Source of the DNA: Ophiobolus disseminans
Taxonomy: Eukaryota; Ascomycota; Dothideomycetes; Pleosporales; Phaeosphaeriaceae
DNA length: 64,000 nucleotides
Direction: 5' to 3'
Assembly (NCBI GenBank): GCA_010093685.1
Contig: MU006247.1
Location: 62,001 to 126,000 of the forward strand
Part shown: positions 56,678-64,000 of the stretch, one piece after another
How the letters are laid out: each line of letters begins with the position of its first letter
Position numbering within the stretch: position 1 is the stretch's first letter
Position numbers and translations under genes: made by a program
Notes under the pieces: generated by a model
The model's input: the letters and a program-made list of their open reading frames with translations, nothing else
What the model was told of the DNA's origin: nothing
The model's database searches: none

Positions 56678-57208
56678 CTGGTTGTTGAAGCTTCCGAGTG
56701 CGATAGTATGGAGTTTTCCAATTAATTCAAGGGTGGACTGGATCGAAGGGTATCAAGGAAACCAAAGACGTGAGAGCAGTGGAGAAGATACAAACGCGTT
56801 GTTGAGGTTGGACGGTGCACGCTAGCTTTGCCGAGGTATTCTTACCGGTACACCACCAGGTGAGGATTGCTCTTCCACATCACTCGTCATCCACATTCAA
56901 ACTCTTGCATCAATTTATTGTTTCATCACTTCCACCATTTCGGGAATGTCGATTCATTCATTTGTTGCTTCAATGCTGCAGGGACCTGATTTTACCGCTA
57001 AGGCTAATCCATGTCACACTACAACAGGATCAGGCTGTCACCGGCATTGTTCTCGAATGAATGTAAGTCGCTTGAAGTTGTAAGATGTGAAAGGCGGAGA
57101 CTTCAAATTCTTGTCGCTTGATCTTGAGTATATCTGGGCCACGAGGCTTCTGGCACACCTACCAACTCTCCACCCAACTACGTGTTCGATCTCATACATC
57201 ATATCAAC
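56678..57208. other. Intergenic
   Basis: T- and C-rich promoter-like sequence ahead of the F-box-like gene. Confidence 0.55.
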
Positions 57209-58297
57209 ATGACTCAAGTTTCAACAACAAAATCAACAGCACCTCAAGTACAGAACGCTGCCCAACAAGCTCTGCAAATCACCGAACTTCTCGAAAACAT
57301 CTTACTGCGTCTCGGTCACCGAAATGTCCTCTACAATGCACAGGCTGTATCGCCCGTCTGGAGGAACTGCATCACTGGCTCGCAGCCTATCAAGAAGTCC
57401 TGCCTTCTTCAGCCTGTCGTCGCGGATGAAAACACTACGGAAGACAAGCTCTACATGAGCTTTGCGGATCCTCTTGCTCTCACACGGGTGCCACAGCATA
57501 TTCACGACTTATTTCTCCAACACCTTGGAACTGTCAACCCTTCGTTGGCAAACATGCGGAAATTCGTTCTATCGGATCCGAGCCAGAACTTCGACACATA
57601 CAGGGATGTTATACGGACAGCTTTCGATCATTGCACGCCCGAAATCGACCGCTTTGACGTAAACTGCGGGCCCAACGCCAAACATCAAACTCAAATCCAT
57701 CAGCTCCGTAGAGAAGCTCTAAACCCGTTCCTCCGGAAACATCTGTGGCCGCAAAACAGATGTTATTGGACAGGCTACGGCTCCCATGCTCTCTTGTCTA
57801 TTCACGGCAGGATGGCAGAGGTCCTTGGCGGAGAGACGGGCTACCCTGTGCTGCATAGACTTATCAACATCATGCACGAATCTATCCTCATGTGCGCTAC
57901 GGCTAGCTGGATCGACTGTACGCTGACAACACCTGCTGTCAAAACCCTCACCCTATGTGTACCGCCGTTTCCGTTTCAGCGATCTCTTCCCACTCGTCCA
58001 CACCACTCTCAAACTGTTCATCTAGAGAGCGGACTGTACGTCAGGGACGCGCTGATGCTTATAGCCGATGTAGCCATCGACTTGTTCAAGGAGTATGAAG
58101 GGGAGAAAATTCGTGAGATTGAGACGAATAAGGTCATGACAAAGTGGGCGGACAACGCTTATATGACATGTGAGCCGACGGAGGAAGACAGGCAACGTTC
58201 AATCAGCGCCGTGAGAAAGCGGATGGAACCTGTGATTAGCACTGCTGAGGATCTTCAGCGGCTTTTGAAGCCAGCGTTGCCGGTGCCAAGTAGCTAA
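57209..58297 (+). CDS. F-box-like protein
   Basis: Single exon, 362 residues from ATG 57209. Residues 20-60 (ALQITELLENILLRLGHRNVLYNAQAVSPVWRNCI) match the short fungal F-box pattern (L-x-E-I-L-x-x-L, then a V-C/S-x-x-W motif). This pattern docks substrate adaptors to Skp1 in SCF ubiquitin ligases. The rest is helical with no visible LRR or WD repeats, as in the many expanded F-box genes of filamentous fungi. The target is unknown. Confidence 0.65.
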   Translation: MTQVSTTKSTAPQVQNAAQQALQITELLENILLRLGHRNVLYNAQAVSPVWRNCITGSQPIKKSCLLQPVVADENTTEDKLYMSFADPLALTRVPQHIHDLFLQHLGTVNPSLANMRKFVLSDPSQNFDTYRDVIRTAFDHCTPEIDRFDVNCGPNAKHQTQIHQLRREALNPFLRKHLWPQNRCYWTGYGSHALLSIHGRMAEVLGGETGYPVLHRLINIMHESILMCATASWIDCTLTTPAVKTLTLCVPPFPFQRSLPTRPHHSQTVHLESGLYVRDALMLIADVAIDLFKEYEGEKIREIETNKVMTKWADNAYMTCEPTEEDRQRSISAVRKRMEPVISTAEDLQRLLKPALPVPSS

Positions 58298-58571
58298 GAA
58301 TTGGCATGAGTTTTTGCTCCGTTGTATGTAGTTGTCTTGACCTAAAATTATTCCTACGTGCATTTGTTCGAGAATCAATCGAATCAACGAAGCGATCACG
58401 TTGACCAAATTTGTTGTTTTAGCCCCAAGCTCACGTAATGTTGTTGGATGAAACGGGGCGTATTCCGCCCCCACCGTGACACACAGCCTCACCAGGCTTG
58501 CCATCTCGATCTCCCTCTATGTTGTACGTAGATATTCTTGTGTTCCCAGAGCACTTCATGTTTCGTTATTA

Positions 58572-60509
58572 ATGTCTTCCAACTTTTCCATGACCCGCTA
58601 TGGTTCGCCGACGCGTTTGAGTTCTACGCCTGGTCACGCACGTGGCTCCCCGACAGAATATGATGCTGCGTCGTTGCCACACCTCAACAGCCAGGACGAC
58701 AACGCGCGCACTACCTTCACATCGCATTCTCCCCAAGATTTTGATGATTCAGCAGCCTCATCGTCCATTATCGCCCGGCCGTACACCCGTGGTGAATTCG
58801 TCCGCCTTCTGTTTCAGACATGGCGCTGGGAATTTCTGACATGGCTGCTTGGCACGTGTGGCCTTGCGACTACCATCGTCATCTTGATTGTCTTCAATGG
58901 CAAGCCACAACACGAATGGAGGTCCAACGTCCAAATCACGGCCATTGTAGCCGCTCTAGCCCAGCTATCTCAGTCGGCCCTCCTCGTGGCCACGGCCGCC
59001 TCTATCGGCCAAGCGAAGTGGAGATGGCTCCGAAAAGACCGCAAAGCCTACGACATTGATCGTTTCGATCTTGCTAGTCGGGGACCAGATGGGGCGCTTC
59101 GATTGCTTTGGTACTTGAGAATGAGGCCGCATCTCGTTACACTGGGTGCTTTGAGCACTATCCTCATGCTGGCATTTCCCATTTTCGTCCAGCAATCTGT
59201 GTCAATGAACAACACGGGATCTATCATCAAAGATACAGATGCCTTCCTTTACCGTGCTACAAACGTTACCGGTAAATTGGAATCTCTAGAACCTCTGATC
59301 GGCATTTCAAGTCCCTCCGACCCTACTGCAATTATTTCGGGCATAACGTCTCAATATATCAACCCTGCAAACGTCACAGGAATATGCGCGACTGGTAGTG
59401 TCGGCCGCTGCGCTTGGAAACCGTTCACAACATTGGCGGTATGCAGCTCAGTCGAAAATGTCACCGACAAGCTTGTTTCACACGACCAAAACAATATGCC
59501 ACCAACATTACCATTCACGGGCGAGGGACCAGAGAATTGGGAGAACACAACGATTTACAGCAAAGTATCACTACCAGTAGCCTATCTCAACTCCAATCCG
59601 GGAAATGGCGTTGGACCTGCTAATCAAAGTCGGATTGACGCACCGTTCTTCGCTGAGATATACGTAAGCTTCTATGACGCGTGTCTCAAAGAAGAAGACG
59701 AGAGAGGATCTCTTAGTGGTACAGACATGATAAGATACTGGAACGCTTATAAAGCAACGATGTATCCTTGTTTGCAAACGCTCAATTCCAGCTTCGAGGG
59801 ATCTTGGCGGAGCGACATCACAGGCACACCACAAAACTTGCAGTGGAGGTACATTATTCAGAACAACCGGGCGATAAACTGCGTACGGGACAATACTGGA
59901 GAAGATTTCTGCATGGACCAGAGTCTAAAGTACGACATAGGGGATGCCCTCTACCGCGCGTACAACTTCTCACTCGATATCGACAGATCCCCGGATGGAT
60001 CATCGCGCAACACCATCAAGTCTGCTTGGACACCTTTTCTCATCGGCGATATTCGTGGCGCCCGAGTCTCGGGTCCATGGCGGGACCCATGCATTGACCG
60101 CACAAAGCCTTTCCGAAACTTTGGGCACAGAATGGAGAACATTGCGGCAAGCCTAGGCATCGCCTTTCGCAGCATGGAGGGCCGTACTGTCGTCAACGGA
60201 ACTGCTTGGTCTACTGTACCTACGATCGAGGTGACCTTCGTGTGGCTGCTGATGCCAATTATCTTGTACTTTATGATAACTTTCTTCTTCTTTACGACGA
60301 TAGCTCGGTCGAAGGGTGCACCGCCATGGAAGTCATCTGCACTAGCGTTGATGAAGAGTACGGATCCACACGTTGCAATACGAGAGTGGAAAGAGATCAA
60401 GGACTACGCGGTGAAAAACTCTGTGCGCTTGGACGATAACGGCGAGACGTGGCATCTGGCGGAGACGCATAGGAGAGATGTGAAGATGAGACGGCGAGAA
60501 GAACGTTAA
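58572..60509 (+). CDS. DUF3176-domain membrane protein
   Basis: Single exon, 645 residues from ATG 58572. The N-terminal 75 residues are Ser/Thr-rich. WRWEFLTWLLGTCGLATTIVIL begins the first membrane helix (about 90-110), followed by a helix containing AIVAALAQLSQSALLVATAAS and a short linker with AKWRWLRK. A third helix (TLGALSTILMLAFPIF) follows, then a large luminal or extracellular domain of about 370 residues with several N-x-S/T sites and cysteines, and a last helix (TFVWLLMPIILYFMITFFFF) near 560. This topology is that of fungal DUF3176 proteins. Function unknown. Confidence 0.8.
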   Translation: MSSNFSMTRYGSPTRLSSTPGHARGSPTEYDAASLPHLNSQDDNARTTFTSHSPQDFDDSAASSSIIARPYTRGEFVRLLFQTWRWEFLTWLLGTCGLATTIVILIVFNGKPQHEWRSNVQITAIVAALAQLSQSALLVATAASIGQAKWRWLRKDRKAYDIDRFDLASRGPDGALRLLWYLRMRPHLVTLGALSTILMLAFPIFVQQSVSMNNTGSIIKDTDAFLYRATNVTGKLESLEPLIGISSPSDPTAIISGITSQYINPANVTGICATGSVGRCAWKPFTTLAVCSSVENVTDKLVSHDQNNMPPTLPFTGEGPENWENTTIYSKVSLPVAYLNSNPGNGVGPANQSRIDAPFFAEIYVSFYDACLKEEDERGSLSGTDMIRYWNAYKATMYPCLQTLNSSFEGSWRSDITGTPQNLQWRYIIQNNRAINCVRDNTGEDFCMDQSLKYDIGDALYRAYNFSLDIDRSPDGSSRNTIKSAWTPFLIGDIRGARVSGPWRDPCIDRTKPFRNFGHRMENIAASLGIAFRSMEGRTVVNGTAWSTVPTIEVTFVWLLMPIILYFMITFFFFTTIARSKGAPPWKSSALALMKSTDPHVAIREWKEIKDYAVKNSVRLDDNGETWHLAETHRRDVKMRRREER

Positions 60510-61262
60510 GCCTCATTGTTGTTTGGTGACAATGCATCAGCCTCAGAGCTCCTAAACTACGGCCAAGAGCCCTCATAAGTGTTCGAGTCGTTGTAAACCG
60601 TCATGCTATACCGTTTCGCTGATAGTGTGATGCTGATGTTCAAAGCCGCTGGGAAATCGAACATGCAGGTGAAGTGAAGTTGTCCAACTGTTCTGGTGTA
60701 CTCTTGTGCATTATATCACGTCGCTTGCTTGCTCTTCAGTATCGGCGTCCATGTAGGTTGTGGAGGGCGCATGTGGGATGGCAATCGGCCAATGTCGGCA
60801 CTCGAAGTTCCAATGGACCTGTGCCACCACGATTTATCGCGGCACTTTCACATCTTGCACTCCCCTCACTCACTTCATCACGCGTCACAGTCAAAGCTAT
60901 GCATTTAGATGCATCACATGAGCACGCGATGGTGACGTGTCAAAGCCATTTTCAGCTGTATCAATGATTGGCTGGTGCCTAGTTGATCAGGCAGCCAACG
61001 CTCCTTCCCCGCGCAGAAATGGGGCACAAAGCGCGTCGCTGCCTGGCTCCAACCTCTTTCGGTCAGCACAACTCGCCGTCGATTATCGTCTCCATAGGCT
61101 TCCGTCACCAAAGGTGCTGCATGGGCTAAAGACGCATCGTTGATGCGAATGCATAAGTATCGCTTTCTGCGTGTCTCGATTTTCTTCTGCCAAACTATTT
61201 CATGACCCTCCTTCACCGCCAGTGCTTGTGTTACATCCAACCCAAGTCTTCCAATTCAAGCC
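60510..61262. other. Intergenic
   Basis: 753 bases with no supported gene; promoter of the ankyrin/NTase-like gene at the right. Confidence 0.55.
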
Positions 61263-64000
61263 ATGTCGACACAAGACCAGAAGCCGGTTGCCATTGAGCT
61301 GCCGTCTCTTCCAATTGACCATGCGAACTGGATCTCGCATGTCGCAAATCATCCAGACACGCCGTTGTCCGAGTTGATCGGACCATACAAGGAGTACGAT
61401 TCGAAGCTCCGCGAAGTGTTTGCACAACAGCCCAAACACCCAGCAATTGCAACGCCTAATGTCATCCCTATCTTTGCAGGTCGCGAGAAGGATCTCAAAG
61501 TTCGAGCTCGTAATCTTGACACTGAATCAGAAGATGAGCGCCAGCATTACATCATGCCGCTCAAGGCCGCGGACCGCAAGCCCAATGGTGCTCCAGCTAT
61601 TGTTCAATCAATCAAGGAGTTCCAGACCAACTTCCAGCTTTTCTCAGAGTCGTCCTTGGTCGATATGGACTGGTCTAACGTGGTGGTGGCTGGAAGTGCC
61701 GTTGTAACATCATTGCTGCCAGTTCCTGAGAAGCATAATGCGTCCAAGCGCGCACTTCGCGAGTACTACCACCAGCAACTTGCTCCCGCCTCCGATGTCG
61801 ACCTCTTCCTGTATGATCTCACCGAAGAGCAGGCTGTGGAGAAGATCAAGCAAATCGAACAGCGCATTAGGGATTCAATCCTGACGGAAACCACGACAGT
61901 CCGCACGAAGAATGCCGTCACTATCGTTTCGCAGGTACGTATTCGGACGCAAGACACCTGAGACATTAACTAATGCAGTTTGGCATTTCAAGTACCCTAC
62001 TCGTCACGTGCAGATCGTTTTACGAATCTACCGATCTATCTCAGAGATTCTCACTGGCTTTGACGTCGATTGTTCTTGTGCTGCTTATGACGGTAACCAG
62101 GTTTACGCTAGTCCTCGTGCTCTGGCTGCGTACATGACCCAAATCAATACCATCGACCTGACGCGTCGTTCCCCATCGTATGAAAATCGCTTGTCGAAGT
62201 ACTCGCACCGAGGATTCGAGGTCTATTGGCCACTCATCGACCGCTCACGCATCGATCCGACCCTTTTTGAGCGCTCGTTTGGCCGCACGCTTGGACTTGC
62301 GAGGCTATTGGTTCTCGAGAAGCTTCCCAAGAATACCGACAGAGAGGCGTATGTTGATCAACGCCGTGCTGAGCGGGGCAGGCCGACCATCAACCGATGG
62401 GCTACACGCAAACTGAGAGGGAACATGAAAGACGACCATGATGACGAGGTTGCTGAGTGGGTTGAGACGGACGAAGTCAGCGATTACCACACGTTCACTA
62501 TCCCGTATGGTCCCAAGTATCATGCGCGAAAGATTGAGCGGCTGCTGTACGCCAAGGATCTTCTTCTCAATGCAGAATGGAACCTACCTAAGGAGCGAGA
62601 GACAACGCTGCACCGGCACCCGGCATTCTTTGGGAATGCGACTGATGTGATCGGCGATTGCTGCGGCTACTGCCCCAAACCCACGACGCCCGAGGATGAG
62701 GAGATCGCCAAAGAGGAGGGCAAGATATACGTATCTGGAAGTCTATCCTTCATCAAAGATGATCCTGGGCGACAGACAATTGGGTCTTTCAACCCTCTCA
62801 CAGACGACGACTGGACGGAGATGGCTTACGTCGGCAACACTGCAAGACTCTGTCAGGCGATCGTTGAGGGTGATCTCGACCACGTCCAGGACTGGCTAAG
62901 TCAAGACGAAGCAGATCCCAATCGACGAGACTATACCGGGCGCACCCCTCTTCATTTGGCTGTGACAAGCTCCACTCCAGAGATCGTCCAGGCACTCATT
63001 GATGCCGGGGCACGGATCGTTGCTCGTTTGTTCGATGGCAAGACTGCTCTTCACCTTGCTGCTATGCGTGGTGAGACAGCTATGGTCAAGTCTCTACTCA
63101 TCAAAAGTGAAGCCAACGAAGAGAAAGAAGTAGAAAAGGAGGATGCCAAGAAGGCTGCCCAGAAACTCCTCGAGTCTCAAAGTGGTACAACCAAGACAAA
63201 GGCCACTGAGGACGAGATCATGCAAGACTCTGATCACGAGCACACTGATGAAAGTGAGGACGACGATATTGACATGCTTGACGACGAGTCTGAAAATGCA
63301 GACGCAACAACCGAGGGATCTGCTATTAAGATCGATCGCAACAAGCCGCAAGAGCACGAGAACCTACCAGAAGACGCCAACGAAGACGAGCCCGATGTTT
63401 ACGACGTCAACGTTGTGGCATGGGATGCGCCAGTATCTGCCCTCCATCTTGCCATTGTAAACGGTCATGTAGACGTGGTCAAGGTCCTTGTTCAGGAATT
63501 TGGTGCTGATGTGCTACTACCGATCAAACTTTTCAACGATTACAGCAAGACACCTCGTGCGGCAATCTTGCCAGTCGTGCTTGCGTTGCAACTTTCTCCT
63601 GAGAAGGCCAAAGAAATGACCAAGACGCTGATTGGCCTCGGTGCGTCACCAGCCCAGGCTGACATCGAACATGTGACGGCGTTACACTACTTTACTGCAC
63701 GCGGAGCAGAACTTCTCAGCACCATGATCTCAGCGGATCAACCTGCAGCAAAAAGAGCAGTCAACCATCTCTCTATGAGTGGCAGTGAGTGGAGTCCGCA
63801 GGCAAAAAGCGTGTTGCATACAGCGATTGAGTATGGCGATGCTAATGGAGTGGATGTCCTGTTGGAGCTCGGCGCAAAGCCGCAGATCGACTTTGCGACC
63901 TACATCACGTCATTCAAGCTCAAGTGGGATGCTCGAGGCGATGCTGAGCGAAACGAAAACGTGTTCAAGCACAATTTTGAGCAGGCTGTGATTTCCGCTA
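61263..64000 (+). CDS. Nucleotidyltransferase-like plus ankyrin-repeat protein, 3' end outside window
   Basis: Exon 1 is 61263-61934; exon 2 starts at 61993 and is still open at the window end. The 58-nt intron has GTACGT and CTAAT; the frame demands the acceptor TTTCAAG ending at 61992 and not the nearer TGCAG. About 893 residues are visible. Residues 138-182 hold a VVVAGSAVVTSLL segment and SDVDLFLYD, and residue 247 onward has FDVDCSC; together these resemble the G-S, D-x-D and third-carboxylate signature of the Pol-beta nucleotidyltransferase fold, with a long loop between the first two. Ankyrin repeats start near residue 540 (GRTPLHLAVTSSTPEIVQAL; GKTALHLAAMRGETAMVKSL), broken by an acidic insertion (63120-63400), and continue to the edge. 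Probably cytosolic or nuclear. Confidence 0.75.

Noticed and set aside
1..64000. CRISPR arrays, rRNA genes, intact transposons or secondary-metabolite clusters
   Set aside because: No direct-repeat arrays with spacers, no rRNA sequence, no transposase or reverse-transcriptase motifs, and no PKS/NRPS/terpene synthase domains were seen.

Overview
This is nuclear DNA of a filamentous ascomycete (Pezizomycotina, most like a Dothideomycete). The genes carry one to four introns, nearly all 45-67 nt long by my count, with GTANGN donors, CTRAY branch sites and mostly CAG/TAG acceptors. Several families are fungal or filamentous-fungal (DUF6604, DUF3433, DUF3176, DUF4291-like, fungal universal stress protein, GRIP golgin). 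There are no operons. Exon coordinates below were worked out by hand from splice motifs and reading-frame arithmetic.

Left end (1-6.4 kb): accessory-looking sequence. It holds a DUF6604 gene cut by the window edge, a decayed second DUF6604 copy, a minus-strand coding relic, a tRNA-Ala(CGC) gene, and a roughly 180-bp tandem duplication whose second unit has drifted by transitions. The tRNA is the most unusual object in the window. Its D-arm is interrupted by two insertions that look exactly like the spliceosomal introns of the neighbouring protein genes, and there is also a normal-position 11-nt anticodon-loop intron.

6.4-20 kb: conserved housekeeping block. Small conserved protein, Golgi pH regulator/ABA-GPCR-type membrane protein, universal stress protein, zuotin (ribosome-associated Hsp40), GRIP golgin, SR-protein kinase. 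Zuotin and the golgin are divergent from about 250 bp.

20-27.3 kb: a zinc-knuckle gene broken by an in-frame stop, a third and intact DUF6604 gene, and an ankyrin-repeat gene. 28-41 kb: conserved genes again (possible CENP-O-like protein, oxidoreductase-like mitochondrial protein, DPM3, an armadillo-repeat SmgGDS-like protein, an unknown membrane protein, a DUF3433 membrane protein, a DUF4291-like protein).

40.6-50.4 kb: a patch of fast-evolving, mutually related, multi-exon genes of unknown function, including a clear tandem pair (44.5 and 47.9 kb) and two divergent genes sharing a C-terminal domain. 50.8-64 kb: ARL1 GTPase, several lineage-specific hypothetical genes, an F-box-like protein, a DUF3176 membrane protein, and the 5' part of a gene that joins a nucleotidyltransferase-like signature to ankyrin repeats and runs off the right edge.
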